From contig NZ_FTNA01000023.1 of assembly GCF_900156205.1 (NCBI RefSeq), positions 1-60,941 on the forward strand: 60,941 nucleotides of DNA, written 5' to 3'. The notes below the pieces were generated by a model, which ran no database searches, was not told the origin of the DNA, and saw only the letters and a program-made list of their open reading frames with translations. This document shows positions 1 through 13,513 of this stretch, piece by piece. This DNA comes from Leptospira interrogans. Its GTDB lineage: Bacteria; Spirochaetota; Leptospiria; Leptospirales; Leptospiraceae. The position numbers and the translations under genes were made by a program. Position 1 is the stretch's first letter, and each line of letters begins with the position of its first letter.

Positions 1-60
1 AAAATGTGGGAACTCCCGCGAAGATTTAAGTTCATCTGCAAAATGTGGGAACTCCCACGC
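1..60. repeat. Two copies of the 16-bp intergenic palindrome
   Basis: Two units built on TGTGGGAACTCCC(A/G)C lie about 39 bases apart (near 5 and 44). The same motif, in either orientation, recurs in almost every gene-free stretch of this window and was not seen inside any confident gene. Confidence 0.7.
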
Positions 61-95
61 AAAATATAACTACCTGAAAGATTAAAATTCAATCA

Positions 96-428
96 TTAAG
101 GGTAATTGGAACTGAATTCTGAGGGACTAATTGTTTTAAAGTAGGAAGTCAAACCGGCGACTTTGAAGACTTTCTCGATTGCAGGTTTCATATTGGCGAT
201 AAAAAAAGATCCGTTGAGATCTTGAACGTAATTTAACTGTTTGATTAACATTCCGATTCCAGAGGAGTCTATGTAGTTAAGCTTTTCAAGATTTACGACA
301 ACGTTTTTGTTATCTTTGTGGATACTGTTTTCGAAAAATGTTTTGAGATCGATTGAAGTGTAGATGTCGAGACTGCCCGAAAGACTTACAATATTAGTTT
401 CTCCTGACTTTCTGTGACTAATTTCCAT
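96..428 (-). CDS. STAS-domain anti-sigma factor antagonist
   Basis: Small single-domain STAS protein of about 110 residues, the SpoIIAA/RsbV type that binds an anti-sigma kinase and is switched by phosphorylation. The conserved loop is visible as Y52-I-D54-S55-S56-G57 followed by a hydrophobic helix; one of the two serines is the expected phosphorylation site. I start at the ATG ending at 428 because GGAAGGAAAGG lies just upstream and the protein then opens directly with the first STAS strand. An in-frame extension to 506 adds 26 residues unlike the family. No partner kinase or phosphatase is adjacent, so its regulon is unknown. Confidence 0.85.
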   Translation of the reverse strand: MEISHRKSGETNIVSLSGSLDIYTSIDLKTFFENSIHKDNKNVVVNLEKLNYIDSSGIGMLIKQLNYVQDLNGSFFIANMKPAIEKVFKVAGLTSYFKTISPSEFSSNYP

Positions 429-435
429 ACCGACC

Positions 436-502
<67 letters not shown>

Positions 503-536
503 ACAAGAAGCTCCGAAACTAATAAAAGACCGCGTT

Positions 537-1249
<713 letters not shown>

Positions 1250-1258
1250 GATTTTTTT

Positions 1259-2982
<1,724 letters not shown>

Positions 2983-2991
2983 AATTTTTAA

Positions 2992-3279
2992 ATGGAACCA
3001 GAAGATTCTATAGTTTGGATCAGCGAAGAAGAACTCGCAAAACAAAGAAGAATTGCAAAAGATCTTCGCAAGACTTCTTGGTGGAAAAAGAAAAAAAGTT
3101 CTGGTCTTTGCCATTACTGTGGTAAAAAATTTCTCCCGGAAGAGTTGACGATGGATCATCTCATTCCTATTGCAAAAGGAGGAAAGTCTATCAAAGCAAA
3201 TCTAGTTCCTGCATGCAAAGAATGTAATTCAGCAAAAAAGAATAAACTTCCGTTTGAATTCGATTCAGAGACTAAATAA
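2992..3279 (+). CDS. Small HNH endonuclease-family protein
   Basis: 95 residues. The HNH core is complete: CHYC near residues 41-44, DHLIPIAKGG (the first His of HNH), then an Asn and CKECN, giving the two zinc-binding CxxC pairs and the central Asp-His. A basic stretch (WWKKKKSS) precedes it and could contact DNA. Stand-alone HNH proteins of this size occur widely as housekeeping or phage-derived nicking enzymes, and the substrate cannot be read from sequence. It is the last gene of the 551-3279 run. Confidence 0.85.
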   Translation: MEPEDSIVWISEEELAKQRRIAKDLRKTSWWKKKKSSGLCHYCGKKFLPEELTMDHLIPIAKGGKSIKANLVPACKECNSAKKNKLPFEFDSETK

Positions 3280-3511
3280 AGTGAGTTAGTTGATAAGAGC
3301 TTGTTCCAAAATTTGTCGGAATTACGACAAATCCTCTGTAAAACTTATACCTGCAACGCGATCCGTAGAGAGCGTTGCATGAGTTCAGGGAGTGAGACGC
3401 TGAGTTCAGGAAAGCGTTTTGCTGAGTTAAATTTTGATTCTAAAATCCTATTCAACTTTTGGGTTGGTTATGATAGAGAACGTTTTGCTCAGTTACTTCG
3501 AACAACCGATT

Positions 3512-3678
3512 GAGTTTCACAAAAATGCGGGAACTGTTACGAAAATTTAATGAGATTAAAACTACTCGAAAGTTTACAAATTGCTAAATGCAACCTAATT
3601 TGTAGGAACTACTGCATTTTGATTAAAAATTTCTAAAAAATTATCGCGTAAAATTTTTTGAGATTTCGGGACAGACCC
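3512..3678. mobile_element. ~170-bp element, degenerate copy 1
   Basis: Aligns by eye with 16475-16648: both share GAAAATTTAA, CTCGAAAGTT and TTAAAAATTTCTAAA in the same order. The right end (TTTCGGGACAGACCC) matches the inverted terminus of the better copy; the left end is eroded. No coding capacity, so non-autonomous. Confidence 0.55.
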
Positions 3679-3964
3679 TAAGTTAGAAAAAAGGGAATTT
3701 CAATAAGAGTTTTTATCCAATCAAATTTTTACATAAAGTCGTTGTTTTGTGGTCATCACAAGAGTAAAAAAACTATTTTGAATTTTCTTAAAACTTAAAA
3801 ATTACTGTTGGAGAAAATTTGCAAATATCTAGACATAATGGTTTCTTTAGAGATTTTAATATTTTATTATAAACTTATAAAGTAGGATCACTTATGTCTT
3901 TAGAGATTTTTGGGTAAATCCTTTATAGAAATTCACTTAATGAATGTGAGTTTGTGTAAAATAT

Positions 3965-4066
3965 TAGAGTTTTTGAAAAATTCCATAGTTCAATGAACAA
4001 AATTGCTTTAATCGACCGTTTCCATAAAATAGAAACAGATGGAGAATTAATTTTTCAACTATTCTA
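3965..4066. mobile_element. ~100-bp MITE-like element, copy A
   Basis: Begins TAGAGTTTTTGAAAAATTCC and ends with TTTTTCAACTATTCTA, an imperfect inverted repeat of the start. The interior carries the family sequence TCGACCGTTTCCAT. No ORF. Confidence 0.75.
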
Positions 4067-4296
4067 TTTAAAAAGAAACCGAATGTGTGAGTTCCCACAT
4101 TTCTGTATTTTACAGTAATATTTTAAATGAATGGGTAATCATTCTTACACTGGTTTTATAGTAAAACTTTTAATAAATGCGGAGTTCCCATAAATTACGT
4201 CACGTTGTGTAATGTTTTATGCTTTTGAAGTATTTTTTTTGATGATTCAATTTTGTGTGGGTTCCCACATTTTAAGGTTTAGAGAGGTTTTAAAAG

Positions 4297-4632
4297 ATGA
4301 GTGGTCTTTTAGGAGCGGAGGATTCAGAATTTCAAGAAGAGCGGATTCAAGAAACCGTTCAACTTTTAGATGAGGAAGGAAATCCTCATTCTTTTGTCGT
4401 TGCAGAAGCTCTAGAGATTGATGAAAATCAATATCTACTTTTGACTCCCATTCAAGAGGAAGATTTAAATTTGATTAATTTAGACATAAGTTCTTTAAAA
4501 GGAGAGGATAATGCGGGTTATTTTGCAGTACGTCTTGAAGCCGATGAATTTGGAGAGGATCGCCTAATCGAAGTTCAAGATAAAAGAGAATTAGAAGATA
4601 TTCTTTCCGAGTTAAACGTGGACATCATTTGA
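4297..4632 (+). CDS. DUF1292-family acidic protein
   Basis: 111 residues, very acidic. The pattern ETVQLLDEEGNPHSFVV, then IDENQYLLLTP, then a C-terminal EFGEDRLIEVQDKRELEDI stretch is the layout of the DUF1292 (YrzB-like) family, whose function is unknown. No membrane segment or signal peptide, so cytoplasmic. GAGAGG lies upstream of the ATG. It stands alone between repeat-filled stretches, with a 16-bp palindrome ending about 27 bases before its start. Confidence 0.75.
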   Translation: MSGLLGAEDSEFQEERIQETVQLLDEEGNPHSFVVAEALEIDENQYLLLTPIQEEDLNLINLDISSLKGEDNAGYFAVRLEADEFGEDRLIEVQDKRELEDILSELNVDII

Positions 4633-5378
4633 AGTTTTTAAAATCTATTACGGAATTCTTTTTAGCCGTATTAGAGTTGTTGAAACATTCCATGGTAGAG
4701 ATTGGCAAAACTGCTTCAATTTTTCATTTGAATGCAATGAAAGCAAATGACAATTAATTTCCAAACAATTCTACTCAAACTATAAAATAAAGTACTCGGT
4801 ATGTTGCACTCTATAAAGTTTTTGCGATCAAAATTTGGGATATTCTATTTGTATAACTCTGAATACTAAACTGCTGGAGTTCCTACAGAAATTGTCATAT
4901 CTGGACGTTTGCGAGTTTCTTTACTAGAATCTCCCAAAAAACCTAAAAATGTGGGAACTCCCGCAAATTACGATTTTACAAACGATTCCTGAAATTGTAA
5001 GAGTTCATACTTTTAGAAAAGTTTTTCTCAGACGAACTTATGCTAAAATGGGATTTAAATTTTGATAATAATCGCAAAACAGAGGTTTTGTGCAAAATCT
5101 GATTAGACGATGATTCTTTTTGTATTTCATAGTAGTTCCCACAATTTTCAAAGTTTAACTGGTAAATTCACGATTTGTGAGAGTTCCCACATTTATTTTT
5201 TAGGAACAAATTGATCTAAGATAAAACAGATTTCTCCACGAACTCACGTTAAATAATAAGATATAGGTTCTATCTCTATGAACGAATCTGGGACATTAAG
5301 AATCTATTCTGATGGAAGTTATTTTATGAGTTTCTTTAAAATATTAGAGCTTAAGTATATTAAGAATTTTTAAAACTT
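4633..5378. other. Gene-free repeat-rich stretch
   Basis: Contains MITE-like copy B (4672-4774) and palindromes near 4950 (TGTGGGAACTCCCGCA), 5130 and 5175 (GTTCCCACA), the last two about 45 bases apart. Near 5240 is an ACTCACGTTAAATA string belonging to another dispersed motif (TTTACGTCGAACTCACGTTA type). I see no gene. Confidence 0.65.
4672..4774. mobile_element. ~100-bp MITE-like element, copy B
   Basis: Starts TAGAGTTGTTGAAACATTCC and ends CAAACAATTCTA. The interior is more diverged than other copies but keeps AAAACTGCTTCAAT and AATTAATTT in place. Confidence 0.7.
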
Positions 5379-6113
<735 letters not shown>

Positions 6114-6137
6114 TTTCGTAAAAATTCCTACAATCAC

Positions 6138-6615
6138 GGGTTTTTACAAGAACATTCTGTCTCATGTCTTCCAATGTATTGTCAACTCACCGTAAATTCT
6201 ATGATCATCTGATTGAAGATGGATCTAAAGACACTAGTAGAACCAATCGTTCCTGCGTTTCTATTTAACGTGAGTTCGACGTAAAAAAAGTATTTCAAAG
6301 CTTTATTGTGAAATTAGGATTTGTGGTAGTTCCCACAGATTCCTTCTTTTTCTGGAGAATCCAAAATTTTTCGAAGGATCTCTTTATATGAGCTCGACCA
6401 TTCTTGAAACTCAACATCTCGCGCTTCTAAGGATCGCTCGAGAAAACTCAACGTCTTCGCTCTCTAAGGATCGCTCGACGGGTTATACAGGAAATGATCT
6501 TCATTGTGAGGATGTTCAAGTTCACCTTTTAAAATCTATTGGTTTCTATCTTGTTTTAAATCGATTTCTCGACACTTTTTCAGGGATGACTTAATAAGAG
6601 CAAACTATATCGAGA
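6138..6615. other. Gene-free stretch with palindrome and short direct repeats
   Basis: Carries an ACGTGAGTTCGACGTAAA string near 6270, a full palindrome TGTGGTAGTTCCCACA at 6322-6337, and two copies of CTAAGGATCGCTCGA near 6437 and 6464. A 68-codon ORF spans the latter but has no protein-like features. Confidence 0.55.
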
Positions 6616-6849
6616 TCATTTGTGGTTTTTATCTTTACAGTCTTTCGTATAAGTATCATAAAGCGATAAACAGCTTAAAGTTGTAATGGAATCAGAAGTT
6701 CCATTTGTTCGCGGTGAACAATTTGCCAAAAAAAGAATTGGTTCCCATTTGCACAGACCAGTTTCATGATTCATTTCAACTTCATCTATCCAAGCCCCAC
6801 TCCATTGACATTGAAGTAATAATGAGATCATTAACACTAATTTTTTCAT
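6616..6849 (-). CDS. Small exported hypothetical protein
   Basis: 77 residues. It opens with MKKLVLMISLLLQCQWSGAW, a plausible signal peptide, with a good ribosome-binding site (AAGGA, 7 bases before the ATG). Several cysteines (WEP...C, LSC, KDC) suggest a disulphide-bonded exported peptide. It is short, isolated and lies in repeat-rich DNA, so it could be a gene remnant. No family recognised. Confidence 0.45.
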   Translation of the reverse strand: MKKLVLMISLLLQCQWSGAWIDEVEMNHETGLCKWEPILFLANCSPRTNGTSDSITTLSCLSLYDTYTKDCKDKNHK

Positions 6850-7588
6850 ATGAATTATCCTTATTATATTTTACTCATATTCGTTTGTAGGAACTTATAG
6901 AATCTATAAAGAGCTTGTTCCATAACCTTAAACATGACCCTGTTTGAGAGTTTCTCGAGACCCATAAAAGCGAGACGCTTTAGTTACACAAAATGTGGGA
7001 ACCTATAAAATAAACAATCGTCCTATCAAGTTTTTGTATAGAGTCGTTGTTCTGTAATCATCATTCAATCAAAGCTCATTTTATAGAAGTCCTTTAAAAC
7101 TTAAAACAAGGTAACTTCTTTTTTTTGGCTTAAGAAACATGGGTTAGATGCGAAGTATTTAACACAAAATAAAAAAAGTAACAGAAGGAACGATTTTTGA
7201 GATTGTCTCTAATCAATTTATAAATTCTCGTTATTCAATTTTTACATTCTTAAATTTGGTATAAAAAGTTCTCCCTCATCAAGGTTCATTTTTCCACAAA
7301 AGTATAAAATCAAATGTTAGAATTTATGATAAAGTATCAGTCCCATCAATTCTTATTTCAATTTTCATTGGAAAAATATCCTAAAAATGATTCAAGTCAG
7401 CCAATTTCATGCAAAAATTTATTTCTTATTTTATGATTGAGTTATTACGTTACAGTTTATGGCCCTAGATAGATCGTTTTAATACGTTTCAAAAAGGTTC
7501 CCTTTTACGGAAAGATCCATTTATTGTGGTTCATTTTATAATTTGGTATTTTAGATTTCAAACTTGAGAGTCCGAAATGTCGATTTAA
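6850..7588. other. Gene-free stretch
   Basis: Contains GAGCTTGTTCCATAACC near 6910 (a terminus of the ~170-bp element family), a GTGGGAACC half-palindrome near 6994, and a segment from 7020 resembling 3716-3775. The rest is AT-rich with no signal I can name. Confidence 0.5.
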
Positions 7589-8914
7589 ATGTTAATACTG
7601 TACATGAAGTCGTCAGGTTTCAAAAATAAAAAATATAATTTTCCAATATTATCTAGATTGAATATAAGTTTTAGAAACATATTCAATTTTATAAATCCTG
7701 TTTTGAGCATTTTAAACATACGGGCAGTCCTTGTAACCATTTCTATATTAGTTTTTCATTGTGCAATTCACCCTCCAGAAAAACCGGATTTGCCTTATGT
7801 ATTATTGAATTCTTTAATCCAGCCTGAGGATTCGGATTCTTCCACCACAGAGAATCCGAATTTATGTCCCAGTTCTAATGTAAATTTTAATCCGAATGCG
7901 GTGGTAGATACGGGTCAAACGCAATGTTGGGATTCAACAGGAACGAATGTTCCTTGCGCAGGAACAGGGCAAGACGGAGAATTTGTCAACGTTCCTAACC
8001 AACGTTCTTTTAGCGGGCCTACTCAACATTGTATCTATCAAAACGATTATACAACACTTGATTTAATCCATGGTCTAACTTGGAAGACCTGTGCCCAGGG
8101 GTTAAGTGGGGCCAATTGTTCCGGCGGAGTCGTTACACCGATTAGTTGGAATAATGCCAGTGCAGGATTGACTGGAAGTTGTGCCGAACTGAACACACTT
8201 AATAGTGGGAATGGATATGCAGGAAAAACAAACTGGAGGATCCCTACAATCAGAGAGTTAGCGTCTCTTGTCCATACTACCAACACTCCTCGTATCGATA
8301 CGACTGCCTTTCCAAATACTCCTACCGCGGATGCGTATATTTCAGATACCCCCTTAAGTCTTCTTCCTCTTCAAATCTATTCGACGAATTTTACAGACGC
8401 AAACCCTGTTATCAATTTGCCAAAGACATTTTCTAGAAATCTTCGTTGTGTTTCTGGAAATTCCGTGTCTTCACCGTCTTTTGTAGACAATGGAGATGGA
8501 ACAGTCACGGATCAAAACACAAATCTCGTTTGGCAGCAATGTCCGGCTGGTGTTACCGGAGGAACCTGTGCAATTGGTATGGCGAATACTTTGAATTGGA
8601 CTGCTGCGCTGAATTACTGTGACACTCTTAACATTGGGGTGAGGAGTAATTGGAGATTGCCTAACGTGAATGAACTTATGAGTATCGTGGATTATTCCGC
8701 TCCTGGTGCACCTTTTACTTATACAGCATTTTTTCCTAATACACCTGTAGGAGTCTATTTTTGGAGTTCAACCAGTGTGATTCCTATCGGACTCGGCGTT
8801 CCAAACGTAGCTAGGGTTTTCGGTTTTTCCGGAATAAATCACGGCCAGTCTTACGGAAATATCAAAGCGGGAGGTGCACTTAACTACGTTCGCTGTGTTA
8901 CCGATTTTCCTTGA
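7589..8914 (+). CDS. DUF1566 (Lcl-type) lipoprotein with two repeats
   Basis: Up to 441 residues. A hydrophobic segment ending in ILVFHC near residues 53-59 is a spirochaetal-style lipobox, so the mature protein should be a surface or outer-membrane lipoprotein. The mature part has two DUF1566 modules: TWKTCAQGL...NWRIPTIRELASLVHTT...LRCVSG, then VWQQCPAGV...NWRLPNVNELMSIVDYS...FWSS...YVRCV. This family is expanded in Leptospira and of unknown function. About 40 residues precede the signal peptide, longer than normal. The ATGs at 7589 and 7604 have no good ribosome-binding site, so the true start may be an internal TTG near 7703. Confidence 0.85.
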   Translation: MLILYMKSSGFKNKKYNFPILSRLNISFRNIFNFINPVLSILNIRAVLVTISILVFHCAIHPPEKPDLPYVLLNSLIQPEDSDSSTTENPNLCPSSNVNFNPNAVVDTGQTQCWDSTGTNVPCAGTGQDGEFVNVPNQRSFSGPTQHCIYQNDYTTLDLIHGLTWKTCAQGLSGANCSGGVVTPISWNNASAGLTGSCAELNTLNSGNGYAGKTNWRIPTIRELASLVHTTNTPRIDTTAFPNTPTADAYISDTPLSLLPLQIYSTNFTDANPVINLPKTFSRNLRCVSGNSVSSPSFVDNGDGTVTDQNTNLVWQQCPAGVTGGTCAIGMANTLNWTAALNYCDTLNIGVRSNWRLPNVNELMSIVDYSAPGAPFTYTAFFPNTPVGVYFWSSTSVIPIGLGVPNVARVFGFSGINHGQSYGNIKAGGALNYVRCVTDFP

Positions 8915-9748
8915 ATATTATAATTTTAAAATGTTTTAATTTCTTATTAAATTTAAAGATAAGAATTCTTGAAATCGAATCTTTTAGATGAAATTTGCGT
9001 TCTTCGTTCGTCTTTAAAAAATTCATTTTGAACTTATCCCAAAACCCCAGAATATAGGATTTCCCTCTTAGGGAGCTTAACAACAAAGTCTATTTAAAAG
9101 CCAATAAATCGTCAAAGGACGGTTTTGTGGGGGACTCCTTTGTTTTATGAAAAATTCAAAATGAAATTTTTATAGAGGTTTTGGGACGGATTCTTTATTG
9201 AATTTTCGTAACTTACTTTCAGAGTTATATAATAAGTACCTAAAATTTTGATTCTAAACTAAAATAGACGGCACTTAACTCAAATGTATGAAAATAAAGT
9301 GTTTTTATGAGTTTATTGCAAAAGTTAGAATATAGGATCTCCTTCAAAAATAGTCAGTGATTTTAAATTAGACGTAATTTGTGAGAACTTCTGTGTCTTT
9401 GCAAAATTGAACGTTAATTTTGGTATTATATGTGCACATCTAAGTAGTAATTATTTAAGGATTGGTAGTGTTTACAAAAATAGTATCCTGTCTGATTCAG
9501 AGGCGGAAAGTATATTATAGTTTTTGAACAAAATAAAAACTTAAAGCATTGATCGGTGATTTATATTGCAAAAAATAGACGACATACAGATTTTATAGAA
9601 AGTATTGTGAAGTTATCTTAAAAATACTTTGACTTTATTCAAAAGGTTTATTGAGAATTTTTTAAAATATTTTTGGGATAACTTTGTAAATGAAATTTTT
9701 TAAAATAGATGTATTCTTTCTATTCATTGAAAAGTTTGGAGGATCGAA
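8915..9748. other. Gene-free stretch with a ~170-bp element
   Basis: Holds the diverged copy at 9030-9193. AGAATATAGGAT occurs twice (9050 and 9329). The rest is AT-rich. I see no gene. Confidence 0.55.
9030..9193. mobile_element. ~170-bp element, diverged copy 2
   Basis: Bounded by GAACTTATCCCAAAAC on the left and GTTTTGGGACGGATTC on the right, which are imperfect inverted repeats of each other and match the ends of 16475-16648. The interior has diverged. No ORF. Confidence 0.55.
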
Positions 9749-10714
9749 ATGTTGTCTTATGAGAAGGAAGTTTTTCCGGGTTTATATACGATTGATTGTG
9801 ACTATATTTCTCCTGGAATTGCTTGTGCTTATCTGATTGTGGAAAATGGAGAGGCGGCTTTTGTAGAAAATAACACTAATCATTCCATTCCTATTTTACT
9901 TGAGGAATTACAAAAGGTAGGACGTAAACCAGAGGACGTAAAATATATTATAATCACTCACGTTCATCTGGATCATGCAGGTGGAACTGGGTTGTTGGCA
10001 AAATATTGTCCGAATGCGACTATTCTAGCACATCCCAAAGCGGCCAAACATCTAATCAATCCGGAAAGATTGATCCAAAGTTCGATCCAGGTTTATGGAG
10101 AAGAGAACTTTAAAAAATTATACGGAGAAATTCTTCCGGTTCCACAAGAAAGAGTCAAATGTCCAGAAGATGGGGAAGAGATTCGATGGGGAAATAGAAT
10201 ATTCAAATTTTATTATACAAGAGGCCATGCAAATCATCACTTTTGTATCTATGATTCTTTAAGTAACGGTATATTTACGGGAGATTCTTTTGGATTGGGA
10301 TATAAGGATTTTGCGGTCGGAAAAGAACCGATTCTTTATCCGTCCACGACTCCTACAGATTTTGATTCGGAAGAGGCGATCCATACGGTTGATAAAATTC
10401 TTTCCACAGGTGCGGACAAGGCTTACCTGACTCATTTTGGAGTTTGGAAAAATTTAGAATTCGGCGCTCGTCAGATGAAACGAGGTTTGCATGCGATGCA
10501 GGGTATTCTTTCTTCTGAGGGAAAATCCAATTTAGAAGGAAAGGCTCTTCTTGAATCTTGCACTGAAAAAGTTAGGGATTATTTAAAAGGAGAACTTTTA
10601 GCTCAAGGAATCGTTTTAGGCGAAAGGGAAAAAATGATTTTAGAATTCGACTCTAAGATCAATGCACAAGGTTTGGTTTTTCAGATCGAACGGAAAAAGC
10701 GAAATAAGATTTAA
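9749..10714 (+). CDS. MBL-fold metallo-hydrolase
   Basis: 321 residues with the metallo-beta-lactamase fold. The metal motif HVHLDHAGG is near residues 72-80, followed by a later His in TRGHANHHF, the bridging Asp in FTGDSFG, and the final LTHFG histidine. The C-terminal 80 residues are helical. Closest in style to glyoxalase-II-like hydrolases; the substrate is not readable. GGAGG lies 7 bases before the ATG. A cytochrome peroxidase gene follows 77 bases downstream on the same strand, too far to insist on an operon. Confidence 0.88.
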   Translation: MLSYEKEVFPGLYTIDCDYISPGIACAYLIVENGEAAFVENNTNHSIPILLEELQKVGRKPEDVKYIIITHVHLDHAGGTGLLAKYCPNATILAHPKAAKHLINPERLIQSSIQVYGEENFKKLYGEILPVPQERVKCPEDGEEIRWGNRIFKFYYTRGHANHHFCIYDSLSNGIFTGDSFGLGYKDFAVGKEPILYPSTTPTDFDSEEAIHTVDKILSTGADKAYLTHFGVWKNLEFGARQMKRGLHAMQGILSSEGKSNLEGKALLESCTEKVRDYLKGELLAQGIVLGEREKMILEFDSKINAQGLVFQIERKKRNKI

Positions 10715-10791
10715 AAAAGAATTGTAATTTGGTTTAATTTTAAATAGAATCTCGTTTTAGAATCATTCTAAAATAAAAGAGAGGAACTGGT

Positions 10792-11814
<1,023 letters not shown>

Positions 11815-11842
11815 CTGGACTTACAGAATTGAAACCTATTCA

Positions 11843-11879
11843 ACCGGCGATTGCTTACGCGATTGGCCGGTATTTTTTT
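11843..11879 (+). terminator. Rho-independent terminator after cytochrome peroxidase gene
   Basis: ACCGGC and GCCGGT arms flank a 17-base loop and are followed by a run of seven T. It begins about 30 bases after the stop at 11814. The long loop makes the fold less certain. Confidence 0.5.
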
Positions 11880-12299
11880 GTACTCAGAATTGGCTGGTAA
11901 GTTATTTGTAGGGATAATTTTTAACGACTTACAGCAATCGTTTTTTCTATCTCATTTTCAAATCCCTGAATATTTTTGAAGGGATATGTCTGAAGTGTGG
12001 GAACTCTTCCAAATTATGGATTTTACAGATAAATTTTGAAATTTGTGGGAACTACTCATACGAACTAAATCACAAAAAAATGAATGTATGAAAGTTCATA
12101 ATGTGACTTAATCTGTGAGAACTCGCACATTTTATTATTCAAAACTTACAAATAAGGTACCAATCTAATAACTTGTACATCAATTATGTGTGAAATTCTG
12201 TGTAAGAACATTTGGACGAATCCAGTATCGCTGGACTACACTTTCAGCTCCAGTCAATAAATTGTATAAAAGAAACATAATACGATATATCCTCTTGAA
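11880..12299. other. Gene-free repeat-rich stretch
   Basis: Palindrome-type motifs near 11994, 12042 and 12114 (TGTGGGAACT, GAGAACTCGCACA), then the ~97-bp element at 12195-12290. No gene. Confidence 0.6.
12195..12290 (+). repeat. ~97-bp dispersed repeat, copy 1
   Basis: Shares GTGTAAGAA, GGACGAATCCAG, CAGCTCCAGTCAAT and AATTGTATAAAAGAAAC with 34757-34856 in the same order, and with 25022-25118 in inverted orientation. No ORF. It abuts the pseudogene at 12300. Confidence 0.7.
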
Positions 12300-12666
12300 T
12301 TACAATTGATTACAGAACGCTATATTGATCAAAAAAATACTTCGATTCTTTTGTCGTAAAAGATATTTATACAATTTATTATCATTAGAAATTGTGATCT
12401 TATACAGATTTTCATCAATCTAAGTGGTTAAGGAAGGACTTGCTTTTATTTATGTAAAAGAATTCCTCCTTTCGTTTTTTGGAATTGTTAGGAGATAAAC
12501 TTGATACTTTGAGAATGGCTTTTTCATTCTCGACTCCTAGATATTCGATGGTGCGAGATTTGTTGAGCTCCAATTTTTCACAAATCCAATTTCGAAAAGA
12601 TTTTTCTGAAATTTTTTTCGGTTCCTCACAATAAAATACTACTCGGACGCATGAAAATAGTACCAA
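12300..12666 (-). pseudogene. Broken paralogue of the lipoprotein at 13514-14200
   Basis: The first frame (12666 down to about 12415) reads FYCEEPKKISEKSF, then EYLGVENEKAILKVSS and KEEFFYIN. This matches LFNCDKPKEISSEKF, YLGIDEEKAILKVST and KDEYFYAR of the neighbouring gene. The reading then shifts frame and continues as IDENLYKITISNDNKLYKY, matching IDENIYEITVSNFNKLYSY. So a frameshift has split a former ~180-residue lipoprotein, and the C-terminal third is lost. One arm of a perfect 17-bp inverted repeat lies inside its damaged start. Confidence 0.8.
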
Positions 12667-12812
12667 GTTATTAACGGCCTAATTTACGAAAAAATAGTAG
12701 TACTTAAAAAATATCGCAAATTCGGGATTTACGGCATTTTAAAGCAAGACCAAAATATTCAAATTTTTGAAACAATCTAACATAAGTATTCTATGCATGC
12801 GTCCGAGTAGTA
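12637..12812. repeat. 176-bp segment bounded by perfect 17-bp inverted repeats
   Basis: TACTACTCGGACGCATG at 12637-12653 is exactly repeated in inverted orientation at 12796-12812. A related end (TACTACTCGGGTGCATG) occurs alone near 39308, followed by similar flanking sequence. This suggests the ends of a small mobile element. No ORF inside apart from the pseudogene start. Confidence 0.6.
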
Positions 12813-12900
12813 AGAACATTAAAAGAGAGAATAGTGTGAAATTTAAAAAGAAGTTTTTAAATATATCAAATTTCTATCATATTCCTGTAACTTTTTATAT

Positions 12901-12997
12901 TAAAATTGTTGAGAAATTTTATATAGGTGGTTAACAAAACTGCTTTAATTGACCATTTCATGAAACAAAAAGGAAAATTAATTTTTTAACAATTCTA
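12901..12997. mobile_element. ~100-bp MITE-like element, copy C
   Basis: Begins TAAAATTGTTGAGAAATTTT and ends with TTTTTTAACAATTCTA. The interior has ACAAAACTGCTTTAATTGAC, as in other copies. Diverged but colinear. Confidence 0.65.
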
Positions 12998-13134
12998 TTG
13001 AGGCTTTTTGTTGAATCGCGTTTTACCAGATTTTTGAAATATTAGTTTTTCAAATGAACACAGGAGGATGTTGTTTTAATCCAATAAATCTGAGTAAACA
13101 TCGAGCCACGCGCAAAGCCATAAAACGAGTATAT

Positions 13135-13480
13135 TCAAAAAATCTGAATCATCTCTGAAAAGACCGACTTCCAAAAACCGGCATATTGGCTTTGTTCACG
13201 GATTTTTTCCCATTCTTCTTCGTTGTAAATAAAAAGATTCAATTCGACTGGAAGAGAGAGAAGCTCCGAAAGGATTCGGGTCTATTTAGAAAAGGAATTT
13301 TCGTGTCGGCGATCAGAATTAGATCACATCGCTGTAGGCGTTTTGGGTATTTCGTGCAACGCTTCCAAAAAGATAGGCTTTGATCGTTTTATCTTGGATC
13401 AAAAATCGAATTTTCTTGATCAGTTCTTCCCGGCTCATTCCGCCAAGCGGATCTCGTTTTGGAAAAACAATGACGCTCAT
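13135..13480 (-). pseudogene. Frameshifted MNT-type nucleotidyltransferase
   Basis: Read from the ATG ending at 13480 it gives MSVIVFPKRDPLGGMSREEL, then KAYLFGSVARNTQNAYSDV. This is the minimal-nucleotidyltransferase signature GSxARN...SD. One base is then missing; the next frame gives DLILIADTKIPF, completing the D-x-D active site. A second shift leads to LLSLPVELNLFIYNEEEWEK and a stop at 13135-13137. Such proteins are usually the antitoxin half of HEPN-MNT pairs and AMPylate the HEPN partner. Two frameshifts mean it is not functional. A HEPN fragment lies at 14142-14253. Confidence 0.8.
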
Positions 13481-13513
13481 AAAAATTAAATCCTGATGAT
13501 TAGTCTGTATTCC

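Larger units (their letters stand above)
3280..4296. other. Gene-free repeat-rich stretch
   Basis: About 1 kb with no convincing gene. It holds a hairpin-containing repeat starting near 3298 (TTTGTCGGAATTACGACAAA), related to 24625-24735; a copy of the ~170-bp element (3512-3678); a segment near 3716-3775 resembling 7020-7080 (TCGTTGTT then GTC/ATC ATCA); a ~100-bp MITE-like copy (3965-4066); and palindromes near 4088, 4181 and 4255 (GTTCCCACA type). Confidence 0.7.

Noticed and set aside
3301..3513. 70-codon ORF on the plus strand
   Set aside because: It covers a dispersed repeat with a hairpin and has no ribosome-binding site or protein-like sequence.
6388..6594. 68-codon ORF
   Set aside because: Formed by short direct repeats (CTAAGGATCGCTCGA); no ribosome-binding site or family.
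13186..13383. 65-codon plus-strand ORF
   Set aside because: Antisense to the MNT pseudogene, which explains the sequence better.
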